Shown one piece after another: positions 22,676 to 35,744 of a stretch of 64,000 bases of DNA. This DNA comes from Gordius sp. MW1. Lineage: Eukaryota > Nematomorpha > Gordioida > Gordea > Gordiidae. The notes under the pieces were generated by a model. It was not told where the DNA came from. It saw only the letters and a list, made by a program, of their open reading frames with translations, and searched no databases. Made by a program: the position numbers and the translations under genes. The DNA lies in NCBI GenBank assembly GCA_964036665.1, contig OZ038529.1, positions 22,950,060 through 23,014,059 of the forward strand, in the 5' to 3' direction. How positions within the stretch are numbered: position 1 is the first letter of the stretch; every line of letters starts with the position of its first letter.

Positions 22676-25600
22676 TGTATGAACACTACCTACGCTACGA
22701 CGGCCCCAGTCCACGTGCAGGTGAAGGGTTGGCATCAGGTGGGTACCGGCTGTAAGATTTTACTCTTAAATCATGATAGTTTCAAACAGGATTTTACAAC
22801 ACAAAGCTAGAGTGTCCTCCACAAACGACGCGCACTGCGTAACTTGCCCGTGCAATGTGAAAAATACACTAGGAGGGTTACCGCCTGACTTACAACGTAG
22901 GCGGTTAAGGAATTTAGTTGCTGATAGAATGCAGTTATCATGCTGGAAAGTGGGCACGTTACGGAAAATAGTATCGTGGGCGCACAAATGCTAAAAAGAA
23001 GAAAGGTACACATTTCCTGACTACAAAAGACGAGGTGGAATAGAAATAAAGATAGGGAGTTAGAAGGAGGATACAAGCTATTCTACAGTGGGTGACCAAA
23101 TCGTAGAAACGGGATCGGTATCGTTTTAAGAGAATCGTTTAAGGATAAAATGGTCAAGTTACTGTGGGTGAAGATTGCAGATCAAGGAGGCCTTTTAACC
23201 GTTATGTGCGCCAATGATCTCCAAATTAGGTGTATGAATCAGAGAAAGACAAAGTTCCTTTGTTACTTCCTTGCACCAAAGAGTGAGGAGGCTTTTTGAT
23301 AATTATCATTCATCGACGTATCCTTTAGCGTTAGGCATCGAAGAGTTTCATAAACCCTTCTTCTTTTGGCAAATACTTTTCTTTCAAAATCCATAACAGG
23401 TGGGCGATATTAAATAGCGATTTCGTCTTCCGGTATTACTTTGCAATACAATCTCAATCTACGGCTCGATGCCAGCTCATTAATTTAATATAGTTTAGCA
23501 TATAATATACATAGTTATTTGGAAATAAACTTCTATCGATTTAAAAAAAAATCCTATTGGATTCATTTGAAAAGGAAATAGAAGAAATAGGATGGGAAGA
23601 AAAACTAATTATTGAGGCGGGCTTCACTCGTCTCGTGTATGATCCAAGTTTCCAAGCATACGACATAGCGATTGTTGAAATCCATTTTCAAAAATGCAAA
23701 GATCATATTGTGACTTAAAGTGTGAAGCATTTAAGTCAAATTGACTAATTGCTCATACGAGGAAAGGATTTATAAAAGATTAAAGATTGCAAAATAATAC
23801 CGGGAGACAAAATCGCTATTCAATATCGCCCACCTGTTATAAATTTTGAAAGAAAAGTATTTGCCAAAAGAAGAAGGGTTTATGAAACTCTTCGATGCCT
23901 AACGTTGAAGGATACGTCGACGATTAAAAAAAATTATCAAAAGGCCTCCTCGCTCTTGGGTGCAAGGAAGTAACAAAGGGACGTAGATGACGATTGGGGC
24001 GCTAATAAGGACATAAAGGGAACCGGGTTCTAGGACCAAAGGTATGAATAAGGAACTATGGTGGTGGAAATAATCGGTTATGGATTATGTCGAAAGAAAG
24101 AAAAATCTACATAGACGGTGGCATTAATAAAAAAGGTGGAGGATTATCAAGAATATAGGGACGCAAAGGGAGCCGTGAAAAAGGCCGTTGCAATAGCGAA
24201 GAATGCCGCGTACACATAGATGACAAACAAACTGGACCATAAAGGGGGCCACAGGCTTTTATTCAAATTGTCCAAGATAAGGAAAAAGAAAAGTCGCCAT
24301 GTCGGAGTTTTTAAAATTGTCAAAAACGAGAAGGATCAACCATTTTTAAGTCAAAAAAAGTGATGGAAAGGTGGAAATGGATCTTATGAATATTGCAAAT
24401 GACATAGATTCCCTTCCGATGTTGTGTCAAACATAAGTATGGTCGAACTCAATCAGGAAAATGAAGTTAGGACACAAATGAACAAGATGCAAAAAGGAAA
24501 AGCAAAGGGTTTAAACGGAATATCTATTGAAGCATTGTTCGGATGCCGTAAAGAAGGAGTCCCGACCATGACATCTCTTTAACAAGATATTGGTAGAAGA
24601 GCGAATTCCTCAATGAAGAGCAAGCATGTTTATACCCTTATTCAAAGGCAAAGGAGATTTTCAGTAGTGTGGTAATTACAGAGGTTTCAAGGTAACTTGC
24701 TACTCCTTAAACCTTATGGAAAGGATCTAAGTAACGAGGCTGAAAAACGGGGTGTAAATATCGACTAACCAATTCGCATTTGTGGCCGCCAAATCACAAT
24801 CGGCCCCATCATCGCACTAAGACAAATGATGGATAAATATTGGGAAAAAGAAGAAGCTTATGACTCGGTCCCTCACGATTTTACATGGTGGTGCTTTAAA
24901 AATAAAATATATCTCACGCATATAAAAAATATTTATGAAGCCTCGAATTCGTGCGTTAAGACGGCAGTTGGACATTCTAAACCTTTTAGTGTTGAAATTG
25001 GATTATATCAATAAGTTCTTTTTTATTTAATATAATTATGGACACGAACTAGAAACATTCAAAAGCCATCGCCACGTGTATTCTATATGTTAATGATATA
25101 GCACTATGCGTAGAGACAAAGGAGAAAGTCGGATAAGCCGAAAAGTGGTCAAAGCCTATAGGTGGTTTAAAGGTGTGAATGTTACAGGCACCTGACCGCG
25201 GGATGAGTATATTCGGCTTGATGCTACATCAAGAGGGAGGTTGCGCAAAAGAAGTCAATGCTCGGATCCCAAAAAGATGACTTAAATGGCAAAGTATATC
25301 CGGTGTAATGTGCGACAAGAAATTGCCAATATGGTTCAAGAGCAAAGCTTACAAATCCATCGTCAGACCCGTGTTACTCTATAAAAGTGAAACATGAACA
25401 TTAAACACCAAGGAATAAAATATTAAAAGCCACGGAGATTAGAATGATACGGTGAAGCTTGGAGTGCACTAAGCTTGAACATATGACGAATGACTCTCTC
25501 AGGGCAAAAATGGGTATTCAACCTATGGCAGACTACAAAAATCGGTTAAGGTGGTATGGGCATTTACTAAGAAGGGAAACGAATGAGTTAAATCGAAAAG

Positions 25601-25765
25601 TACTGGACATAGAGATATCGAAAGAAAGAGGACAACCTCGTGTCAGGTGAAAAGGGCAAGTTATAAAAAATCAAAACATGGTGCTTTTCCATCTAGAAGG
25701 AAGAAACTCATCAAAACAACCCCACGATTGTGAGACCAAGGACTTAATAAAGAAGAAGAAAAAGA
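22676..25765 (+). pseudogene. dead RTE-like LINE with inverted internal segment
   Basis: Remains are in order. A fragment like the start of an AP endonuclease (LRNLVAD...KVGTLRKIVSWA near 22900-22990). Then RT pieces: VRTQMNKMQKGKAKGLNGIS (24465-24530), FIPLFKGKGDF and CGNYRGFKV (24625-24690), EEAYDSVPHDFTWWC (24848-24892). Then the typical 3' end NRLRWYGHLLRRETNE (25540-25585) and the tail of AAGAAGAAG words at 25750. These match RTE-type LINEs. Frames shift many times and stops are frequent, so it is dead. Segments 23253-23446 and 23785-23984 are inverted copies of each other. Confidence 0.85.
23253..23984. repeat. inverted duplication inside the RTE-like LINE
   Basis: The left arm 23253-23446 and right arm 23785-23984 are reverse complements (for example GGTGGGCGATATTAAATAGC against GCTATTCAATATCGCCCACC, and CTTCCTTGCACC against GGTGCAAGGAAG) with scattered differences. 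The spacer of about 340 bp is LINE-like. Confidence 0.85.
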
Positions 25766-26600
25766 ATTGTTGCTGTTAATATTATTAAAGGATTTTTTTA
25801 TTTTAATATAATAAGGTTTAACCGATTAAGAATATCTTGATACCATAATTCTTTGATTAATCCTTTTTGTTATTGGCAAACAAGTGTTTATTTATGAAAT
25901 TATAGTTTAAAAGGAACATCTTTTTCTTTACTATCCAAAAACTTAGGTTATGATAGCGTTATATATATATGAAATAATCAGATGCTAACATGTCTGCTTG
26001 ACCAGATTAATATGTTATAAAGACCACTTTCATTTTTTAAACATTTTGGCATTTATAACATTGAAACTTTAAGTAATGGACTTTATACAGGTGTAATTTT
26101 AAGTATAACGTTTATGATTTTTACATAATTTATAAAACAGCCACATTTTTTTGTAACGCTGTTATATGTTTCAACCGAGACTAATAATACAATAGACTAG
26201 CATGCTGTTATTTTTTGCATTAAAAACTATAGGGTACTTAGGGCTCCACTTTGAAGTAAGTTTTTCAAATGCGCACTTATGCAATAAAATCTCCAAAATT
26301 TATGGAAGGAAGAATAATAAGCAAATTATGTTCACAAATATTTATTATGGTAATATGGGATAATGTTATTTAAAGTAATTCAAAGCGATCGAAAAAGCGA
26401 GAATATAAAGATGTGTGATCTTTTTCTTTTGTCCGCATCCTGACTCCCTCTTTCCATCCTATTGTCATTGTGTCTTGTGGTCTTTCTCTAAATTCATGCC
26501 CTCACCATCTCTAGTGATTAATCAACCTTCTTTCTATAGCTCTTTGTCAGATTCCATTTACCGATCTTCTCTCTTTCGTTTGTAGAAACACATATACAAC
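25766..26600. other. gene-free AT-rich stretch
   Basis: I see nothing supported; there is a pyrimidine-rich part at 26405-26590. Confidence 0.4.
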
Positions 26601-27015
26601 CATAGACTTGATAGACTGTTCATCAACGCACAAAATGTGTACCCTTTTTTCCACCATTTTAATGACAACATGGTAAAGTTGTGATTATATAGATATTGAT
26701 AATTTTTCTAAATAATCTTAAAAAGGTAAATAAAAAAATATTGAATTGGGCAGATATTAAAAACAACATTGTAAAATAAAAACATTTGCACAATACATAA
26801 AAATTAAAAATGTAAAAACTAGCGCCATCCATATTTTGTATAATATTAATTTATTGACGTTCGTTCAAATTAATAAACTAGCGAGGAAGGTAAATTGAGT
26901 GTTATAGCGTAAAATCACATGGTTGTACAGCAGTTGTTGTCTTCAAAATGGAGGAAAATTTGGCACACAATTTACCATATGGAACATATGGCATGAGCAG
27001 TCTATCTTGTCTATG
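26601..27015. mobile_element. hAT-type miniature element (CATAGACTAGATAGACTG family), copy 2
   Basis: Ends CATAGACTTGATAGACTG and CAGTCTATCTTGTCTATG. The 8-bp flanks TATACAAC match exactly on both sides. Internal GTGTACCCTTTTTTCC, AAATATTGAATTGGGCAG and AAATGGAGGAAAATTTG words are shared with copies 1 and 3. Confidence 0.9.
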
Positions 27016-27507
27016 TATACAACATAGAATATTAAGTTCTTCATGTTTAGTTTAAACATTTATCTGTTCAACATAATAAATAGCGTTTAGTTTGTCAATA
27101 TATACTTCGGAATTCGTCAATATAAAAGGACAGGTATAAATATATTTTGTGAATAACTTAACAATATTTACGCTATGATAAAAAAATGTAATAGATTGCT
27201 CTCCCCTCAAAAATCAAGGCTTTTAAATAAAAATTTTACCGGGTGTTAATTTGCAAGTTAATGACGTTTGAAAACGCCAAAACCGCTGTTTTTAGCAACT
27301 GTGAGAGCAAAAATTTCAAAAACTTGACGTTTAGGGAAAAAATTATCATAGCTTCTTTATTTTAAAGGATTTAGTTCTCATATACAATAAAGCCTAACAG
27401 TTATCTCCATGACAATCCATCTGTTGAATACCAAACATCAAAATAGCTGCCATTTTGTAGGAAAAACTCAATAACAGATTTATCCCAAATATCCATAATT
27501 CTTCGAC
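27016..27507. other. AT-rich stretch, possibly LINE 5' part at right
   Basis: No gene. The last part may be the 5' untranslated region of the LINE that follows; no boundary is visible. Confidence 0.35.
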
Positions 27508-30311
27508 ATGAACAACACAAACTCCACAACCCAAACCGGAACCTGCCCAGTCTGCTATAGGTTAGCTTCAATTACCCTCTCTAATTTGATTCACGTTCAC
27601 GGTCCATTAAAACAGAGGTGCCCGGGCTCTGGAAAACATCCACCAACTACACTCCCCAAGAGGTCTACCTCAACTCACAACCATTTATCGCATAATACTT
27701 ACTCTCCGCTCGAAACCACCATCAACAATACATATTCAGATATTCCTCATTCTCCTGTTAACAGGATTCTAAAAAACATCCCTAAAGGAGCCAGACATTG
27801 CCCTTACTGATGCCATCTCAAACCTCTCTAAGGACCCAAGCAGCACCCTGCATTGGGCCAACCTTTTTCAATTTACTTTCCGTGTCTATTCAGTACCACC
27901 ATCAAATTACAAAGGTACCCTCTCAAATTGGGTTAAACAAAACTCAGCAAAATGGGACGTTTCATCACCCCCCATTATCTACGAGCCACACATCCATAAG
28001 ATTACATCAGTTCAACAAAGAGCCAAACGGGTTTCCGCAAAACTCAATCACTTTGACATCCAGGGGGCTCTTCGCCTGGCCAATTCAGACTGCATTTCCC
28101 CAGCACTCAAGAAACCTTCGAATTTTTACAAATTAAACACCCTGAAAGAAATTGCTCCCAATTTCCCCCTACAATCAACTCCCCCTTAAAGGACTTCACA
28201 TCGCCCGAATTCCGGGCTTCACATTTAATAGAATTAACAAGACCTCACATTGACAAGTCTGGCCACTTCACATCCACCCTAGCAACCTTCCATAACCAGG
28301 TTATTAAAGGCTTAGTACCTGACGCGATCTCTCCCTATTTTTTGGGGGCCACCTTAATATCTCTTACCAAACCTGATGGTGGCCTTCGTCCAATTGCCAT
28401 GGGTTAAATTTTTAGACGCCTATGCTGCAAACTAATTATTGCCCGAGTAAAATCCGACATTGCAGATCAATTAGCTCCCATCCAACTAGGTATTGGAACC
28501 AAGGGTGGTTGTGAAATCGCCTCTCACGCTGTCCGCATAGCCCTAGCCCATCCCGACAATTCGATCCTAGCTAAGATTGACTTCAAAAACGCCTTTAACA
28601 CGATCTACAGGTCACACTTCTTAATAGAGGCTTATAAATCCCTTCCCGAGTACTCCATTTTCCTTAACGCATGCTACTCTCCTACTTCCATGCACAACTT
28701 TAATTCCAAAATAATTGCTTCGAGTGACGGCATACAACAAGGAGACCCGCTAGGCCCCCTACTATTCTGCCTAGGTATAAAATCCCTGACTGAAGACCTA
28801 GCCTCTAAATATAACCTATCACTCAACTTGTGGTACCTAGACGATGGTACCATCAAAGGAAATGCCGAAGACGTCAAAGAAGCCCTCTCATATCTAGAAG
28901 TCGAAGCTTTAAAAATTGGTCTCCATCTAAATCATAGCAACGAGGTTTGCAAAAACAATACTGACCCTTTTAAGCCTAGACCCATACTTTGACGCTTTCA
29001 AACATATTCACCCTAACGAACTAACGCACTTAGGATCTCCCATAGGTGGCTCACACCTTTGTAACAAGTTATTAACAGAGACAATACAAAAACTAGTAGA
29101 AATCAAACCCCTCCTTTCTTTCTTGCCAGCCCACCAGGCTTTCTTTTTAATTAAAAACTGCTACTCTTTACCTAAGATAAATCATATCTTCAGGTCATCC
29201 ACCTCATTTTTAAATCCCAGTGCTCTATCTATATTCGACCAAAAACTCAAAGATGTAGTTGAGGAAATCACAAACCTTTCTTTTACAGGGTCCCAATGAA
29301 AACAAGCATGTCTCCCCCCCCCAAAAAAAATATGGTGGTTTAGGCCTGAGATCATTCCCTCTAGTAGCTTTGTCGGCCTTCATCTCGAGTCGACTTTCAA
29401 CCAAACCAATCAACGACAAAATAATCGATCAACCAGATCCCTCCACCCAAATCGCTCTCGACATGTGGAGCTCTTTGCCCGACCCTAACACTCCATTCCC
29501 TACCATAAACTCTCAAAAAAGTTGGAACACTCCTCTCTACGACCATGCCCTTAAAACTCTTATTTCGGGCGCATCGTTTGAGGAGTTACCAGCTTTAAGA
29601 AGTTTTCATCAAGGTCCGGCCCGAGTGGTTGGAGGCCACCCCTAGTCGGACTCATGACCTTCAACTCTCCAACAACGAGTTCAGGATTGCAACAGGGCTC
29701 CGCCTAGGATGTGATATAGTTGCCTCTCATCAATGCAACTTATGTGGCTCACCTATTGGTACAAAAAGTCACCACGGCCTGCATTGCAAATTTAATAAGG
29801 CCAGATTTCTACTGCACACATCTGTTAATGCTCTTCTACAGAAAACATTCAAAAAGGCGGGCTTTCCCTCCCAATTGGAGCCTAATGGTCTTTGCCTTAG
29901 CGACAAGAAGAGACCTGATGGACAGACCCTCATCCCATGGGCAAAAGGGCTATGCCTAGCTTAGGACTACACCTGTCCGGATGCCTTTGCTCCCTCAAAC
30001 CAAAACAAAGACCCCCTTGTTGATTCTGATAGATTAAAGTCCGCTAAATACGCAGAACTTAATTCCTTACTACTTTTCTCCCTTATAGTGACCACTACCC
30101 TTACAACAATAGGTCCTAAAACCCAAAAGAATTGGGACACCGTATAGCTGCCAATACCCTTGACAATAGGGAAACTTTTTTCATTAAACAGAAAATCGGA
30201 ATCATTATTTGTTATTTCAACGCTATCGCATTTTTCGAATGTTTACCTCGCATATAATTTTTATAGTTTTTTATAGTTTCATTTAATAAAAAATTGATAT
30301 TAAAAAAAAAA
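27508..30311 (+). pseudogene. dead second LINE of the R2/HERO-like type
   Basis: It has the same plan as the intact LINE at 4-7 kb but is a different family member. N-terminal CPVC...HGPLKQRCPGSG finger (27545-27640) and IPKGAR motif (27780). RT motifs CEIASHA-type block (28510), KIDFKNAFN (28574), [11 protein letters not shown] (28735) and YLDDGT (28834), a CNLCGSPIG...HGLHC finger (29730-29790) and RPDGQTLIPW endonuclease piece (29910). Frame changes near 27795, 28140, 28990, 29300 and 29640, plus in-frame stops (for example at 28405 and 29963), show it is dead. The 3' end TTTCATTTAATAAAAA and A-run at 30303-30311 directly abut the composite repeat that follows. Confidence 0.9.
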
Positions 30312-30329
30312 CTCGGGCCTTCGGCCCTC

Positions 30330-30382
30330 GTGGGAAGGGGGAGAAGGGAAGGGGAAGGGGAGGAGGGGAAGGGAAGGGGGGA
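30330..30382 (+). repeat. pure G/A tract
   Basis: About 50 bases almost only G and A with repeated GGGAAGGGG words, next to the GGGCCTTCGGCCC hairpin. The mirrored pyrimidine tract is at 62687-62748. Such tracts can form triplex or G-quadruplex DNA (known chemistry; not shown here). Confidence 0.85.
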
Positions 30383-30937
30383 CGACTTATCTATACTCCG
30401 TATAAATGTATCACATTTGCTATGCAATTTATGGGCGAGAAAGGTGGGAAGGGGCGATAATGCTAATAGGGGGTATTAAATGCCTAGTAATTAATTAATT
30501 ATTTATACAAATTTATCACTTTGGCCGGTGGTGATATTTTCTAATGGTTAGCAGACAGTCAAATGGTATTAACAAGAACAAAATATTAATTTAATTTAAA
30601 AAAAAAATTAAAAAAAAATTCCTTTTAGTTTTAAAAGAGGGCTAAATTCTGAAACTACCCGCCCGATTTGCTCGAAACTTTACCCGTAGGTGCCCAGGGT
30701 GGCCAGGGGTAAAATAGCTTTTAGGAACACGTAGGAAGAGGTAATTATTAATTTAATCTTTTTCCCTTTAAATAGAGTAGGCCTCTCATATATATGTGGT
30801 ATATAAACTCCCAAAATTAGTAAAGAATATACATTACTTTCGTAAAAATCATTATATTTGGCCTATGCTCATGCATATATAAAATATGAACGCCTTCTAT
30901 TTAATTAATACATTTGTTATTTCCGTGCGAATTAATT

Positions 30938-30968
30938 CACAATTCGCGCGTCATCACGAACGCGGGGT
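30938..30968. repeat. solo end of the CCCCGCGTTCGTGATGACGC element
   Basis: CGCGCGTCATCACGAACGCG followed by GGGTAA matches one end of the palindromic element at 37922-38380. The rest of the copy is missing. Confidence 0.7.
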
Positions 30969-31734
30969 AAATGCGAGATAGCGATTAAGAGAATTGATGC
31001 CAACCCTTCCCTTGCTTACCATATAATTCGACCCGAAATAATGAGCAATACATACATACACCTCAGTTATATGCAAAATATCGATTAATTTTATCTTAAA
31101 GGGGGAGAGAGGGAGTGGAGGGTTAAGCTTTATGATTAGTTGTTTTTATCAAGGTTACGACAACATAACCTATTATTGGGTTGTTATAAAATAAATGATA
31201 CATATAAAAGAATATATATCATCTCCAGACAAATAATCGCGAATTTTTATTCAGGCCCATTTATTTATTTAACCACTTGATAGTGATAAAATTCGTGCTC
31301 CATTTCAATATATAAAATTTATTTATCATATTAAATTAATCCTATAAATAAATAATACATAAATTAATCCTTAAATCGAATTAACCACAACAAATGAGTA
31401 TGACCTAAATACTAGTGGTAAAACCATTTTTAATTAGACCCTCCCCCCCCTAAAAGATATCAAAATGCACAGGAAAATAAAATTAACGTAAATGAGAACT
31501 TTTAAAAATCATGAGGAAAAATAAACATAAAAGTTAAATACTCAAATAAAAAGATTAAGAAATTTAGAGAAAAGTAAGGGCAATGGCATAATATTACGTG
31601 GTAAATATTTTTGAGTATATAATTAAATTTCTTACACAATCATAAAAATTTAATGGGACCAATTTGTAGCAATCATATTATTTACAACAAATACTATTAA
31701 TTTATTATTTATAAATGGAAGTACAATTTTTGCA

Positions 31735-32860
31735 TTGGTCAGCAACCAGGACACGGTAAAAGTGGATATAAATACATAAGAGTCAAAAAAAATGAGAAAA
31801 AAATTTTCGAATCACATTTTGGCCAATGGTCATTTTTTTCCATTGGTCAGCAACCAACGGACGGCCATAAAGTCATAATCAAATAATGTTAGTAAACAAA
31901 TAGCTTTTATAAGGATAGAAAAGCATTATACCTTTGAAGGAGGTTTCAAATTTTGTGTTAGTTTCTAATTCTATCAATATATTGTATCGTAAATTAAAAC
32001 ATCACAATGTTAAGATTTTGCAGAATTGTTGGGAGAAATTTTTTGTTGAATTTGAACAATTTTTAATTAAAAAAATCAAAAATTTGGCCAATGGTCATTT
32101 TTTTCCATTGGTCAGTACTAACAGATACTCTATAAGTCAATGATAGCCAAAAAACGGAAAAAAAAATTTTGATGCTCACTTTGGCTAATGGTCATTTTTT
32201 TGCATTGGTCAGCAGCCAGCACACGGTAAAAGTGGATATAAATTCATAAGAGTAAAAAAAACGAGAAAAAAATTTTCGAATCACATTTTGGCCAATGGTC
32301 ATTTTTTCCATTGGTCAGCAGCCAGGACACGGTAAAAGTGGATATAATTTCATAATAGTAAAAAAAAATGAGAAAAAATTTTCGAATCACATTTTGACCA
32401 ATGGTCATTTTTTTCCATAGGTCAGCAGCCAGGACACGTTAAAAGTGGTATAAATTCATAATAGTCAAAAGAAAATGAGAAAAAAAATTTCTAATCACAT
32501 TTTGGCCAATGGTCATTTTTTTCCATAGGTCAGCAGCCAGCAGACGGCCAAAAAGTCATAATAGCAATGGTAGTAACAGGAACAATCATAATAGTCAAAA
32601 AAAACGAAAAAAATAATTGCGATTCACATTTTGGCCAATGGTCATTTTTTCCATCGGTCAGGAGCCAGCGGACGGCCAAAGAGTTATAATAGCATTGGTA
32701 GTAACAGGAACAATCATAATAGTCAAAAAAAACGAAAAAAATAATTCTGATTCCCATTTTGGCCAATGGTCATTTTTTCCATCGGTCAGTAGCCAGCGGA
32801 TGGCTAAAAAGTTATAATAGCATTGGTAGTAACAGGAACAATCATAATAGTCAAAAAAAA
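31735..32860 (+). repeat. minisatellite, about 107-bp and 128-bp units
   Basis: Units contain GGCCAATGGTCATTTTTTCC then ATTGGTCAGCAGCCAG, with CCAATGG/CCATTGG as an inverted pair. GGCCAATGG starts at about 31821, 32096, 32183, 32290, 32396, 32504, 32633 and 32761. Spacings are mostly 107, then 128-129. The 107-bp form carries ACACGGTAAAAGTGGATATA; the longer form carries ACGGCCAAAAAGTCATAATA and GGTAGTAACAGGAACAATC. Apparent ORFs in it are repeat artefacts. Confidence 0.9.
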
Positions 32861-33063
32861 CCCGGGTTTCGAACCCAAAAACTGGTTAAATTAACCGGGA
32901 TTTGAGCCTAAAAACTAGTTAAATTCATAATAGCAATATCTATCTATACTGTTAAAAAAAGCGGGACAAGACATTCGGTGCAAGACATTCGGCGCGTGAC
33001 AAGACATTCGGAAAATGGAAAGTGAGCCCATAAATTGCATAGCAATTAACACTTTTGTAGGAG

Positions 33064-33468
33064 CACAGGGACCCACATCAGTAGAGGCATAGGGCCTTGT
33101 AGGGGAGGGCATAGGGTAATTATCAATGTTAACCTATTCGAAAACGAACAAAAAATTTCGATTTATTTGGCCAATGGTAATTTTTTTTAAGGTTAGTAGC
33201 CTGCGGACGGTCAAAAAGTCATATTATCAATGGTATTAACAAGAACAAAATATTAATTTAATTAACAGGGACCCATATCAGTAGAGGCATAGGCCCTTGT
33301 AGTGGAGGGCATAGGGTAATTATCAATGTTAACCTATTCAAAAACGAACAAAAAATTTCGATTTATTTAGCCAATGGTAATTTTTTTCAATGGTCAGTAG
33401 CCTGCGGACGGTCAAAAAGTCATATTATCAATGGTATTAACAAGAACAATATATTAATTTAATTCAAA
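33064..33468 (+). repeat. direct duplication of a 200-bp block
   Basis: 33064-33262 and 33267-33468 both run from ACAGGGACCCACATCAGTAG-like sequence through ACGGTCAAAAAGTCATATTA to ATTAATTTAATT with few differences. The block also contains the GGCCAATGG module from which the minisatellite is built. Confidence 0.88.
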
Positions 33469-33490
33469 AAAGGCTGGCGCCAATAACTTG

Positions 33491-33562
33491 GTGGACGGAC
33501 GACGGACGGACGGACGATGGACGGACGGACGATGGACGGACGGACGACGAACGGACAACCAA
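33491..33562 (+). repeat. GGAC/GGACGAT microsatellite
   Basis: GGACGGACGACGGACGGACG-type repeats. In the 62-kb copy the same place has a short GTCCGTCCGTTGTCCGTCC, so the run expanded here. Confidence 0.9.
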
Positions 33563-33592
33563 AAACGAGCCCATAAATTGCATAGCAATTAA

Positions 33593-35744
33593 TAAAATAA
33601 AGGAAAAAAATTAAATTTCTAAACATTAAATGATGTACGAATTTACATTGATGATAAAAGTGGAATTTTAAGCATATTGTAGCCCCCGTTTAAGGTTATG
33701 ACAACAAAATAGAAAAGCAAAATTGGTTAGCGAAATTGCGACGATAGCGTCTAGATGTCCCTATACCGACATTTACTTTGATTCGCGACAATTAATGTCG
33801 TATATCCCGAAATTTTTTGAATTTAGTAATAAGTTTTATGTACATTTTTTACATTAAAACTTAATTTTAATTATAATATTTTGAGTTCATTTATGTTTGT
33901 GCCTTGATAAAATTAGTTATTCCTCTTATTGACACATTTAAAGACTTGAACTGACAACCCAAATCAACCAAGCAACAACTGGTTTAAAAAATTAAAAATT
34001 CTAAGTTTGAGACAACTATCTCTAAGCCTCAATTAATCACTTGACATTAGGCTAGTTATATTTATGATATTTATTTTGACATTTTATTTCATAAAAATTC
34101 GAGCAATCTATTTATTTCAGACAGGGTGGGCTAGGCAATCTAAACAACTGTTAGATGGGACCCTGCAAAATTTAAACAAGTCTAAACCGGGGCGGGTTTG
34201 AGCCTATTTTGTATTTGCAATTCATTTAATCAAATTGATTTTCAATAAAAGTCATAAGCTTTGCACAATGTTTCTAAAACATCATACAGAAAGAAGATGT
34301 GGTATATAAGAATTTAATCAAGGTCAGCACAATATACCGGGTTTATCATTATTTATAAAAGAGATTAGATGAGAAGCATAAAAATAATTGTAAAAAATTA
34401 GATATAACAACACTAATTTGTTTTAAATTACATTGGGACAATTATTTTTAAAATTTAATACACAAAAACAGCGAAATATTTTATTGACATATAGCAGCAA
34501 TATGCTAAGCCCATGAGTAGATAAGATTTAGAGGGGGGCATTGATGATAATTTTTAGTGAACTTTAGAGAATTTTTGGGTTTAACGAGGGGCAGCCGCCC
34601 CTCCCTGCCACCCCCTGGCTACGCCCATAGTTAAGCCTTCCCAAATATTCAATATTTCGTAAACTACAATTTATTTTTGTTAAAAATAATTGTTTTTTAC
34701 TAACGGTTAACTCAAAAGTTTATTAAAAATTTTTTTTTTAGTTTCCCCTGTTCATAATTTTAATTTAACATATGGTATACAGAAAGAATATTTATTTGAA
34801 TACAAGAAAATAATGGACCTCGAGAGAGCAAGTCTGAAAGTTTTCTAATTTTGCTAACTTTAGAGATAAAGAAAGAGATGGAGAGAGATAAAGCTATTTT
34901 AACAACAGCTGCATGCCAATTTTGTGCCAAAAATGTTGCTTTGTTTTTTTTCTCTTTAACAAATTGTTCCAATAAAAAAACCCTATTCCAGTATCAATAA
35001 TATACAATAAATAATAAATCGATTCCGATGGTATTAGTACGTAAGTGATTTATTGATTTCTCCAATTTTTTTTATTTTTTTGTAATTTGTTTACAAATAT
35101 TTTTTGTTAAACTTATGTCTTGAGGGCAAAGTTATGTAACGTTTTTTTATTAATCTCATATGAAAAAATATTGACCTACATAAAAATATTATTGTGTATA
35201 ATTAATTAACCAATTTTTATATGTAAAAATGAAATGACATTAAGTTTCTTCAAATATATAAAGTCACAAATGACTCAGCTAAAACTGCCTATAAGTTAAG
35301 TTATTCATAAGTAAATACATTCATTTTAACAATTATAAATTAAAATATACTAATTGAATAATTAAATTAAGATAAACCCCTAGCTTTCTGCCAAAAAAAT
35401 TAAAATGAAAGGGCCCATATAATAACTAACTAAATACCATGTCTATAAATATAAAACCGGATTTCGCCTATTGTTGTTGGACGGGTGATTTTACCTAGTT
35501 AAGGCTTGTTTACACTAGTTTCGCTATTGTTGCATCATTAATCAAATTTTAAACACACAGCAATTTATTTAACAGATGATATAATAACAGTGTTATGTCC
35601 AATTCTATGCCTGAAATTTATTTCCTCAAACGGCCGTAGAATAGCTTCGAATGTTTGTTGAAACTTAACACGATTAAGCTCCTGGTTAATCACAGTGCAA
35701 CGAGTTATAATTTAAAAAATCGATGGAGATTATCACGTGAGAAA
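33593..35744. other. gene-poor stretch with one miniature element
   Basis: 34142-34203 is a GGGCGGGTTTGAGCC fragment; 34500-34629 is a GGGCGTAGCC-type copy ending GGCTACGCCCATA. A minus-strand open stretch at 34760-34972 has a hydrophobic part but no supporting splice sites. No gene is called. Confidence 0.4.

Larger units (their letters stand above)
30312..33592 (+). mobile_element. expanded copy of a composite repeat (large copy)
   Basis: The left end CTCGGGCCTTCGGCCCTCG is a short hairpin followed by a purine tract. The right end GAGCCCATAAATTGCATAGC continues to AATTA. The same two ends, in reverse orientation, bound a 684-bp copy at 62095-62778, so the two are one family. The large copy differs by about 1.1 kb of unrelated sequence (30625-31730), a minisatellite (31735-32860) and a duplicated 200-bp block (33064-33262 and 33267-33468). 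No protein is encoded. Confidence 0.75.

Noticed and set aside
32530-32817. Frames in the minisatellite
   Set aside because: The peptides are repeats of the DNA unit (YYDCSCYYQCYYN-like) on both strands; not genes.
31735-32860. CRISPR-like array of regular repeats
   Set aside because: Units are long, nearly contiguous and diverged with no unique spacers; this is a minisatellite in an animal genome.
34760-34972. Minus-strand 70-codon frame with hydrophobic part
   Set aside because: No acceptor, donor or relatives; left as unproven.
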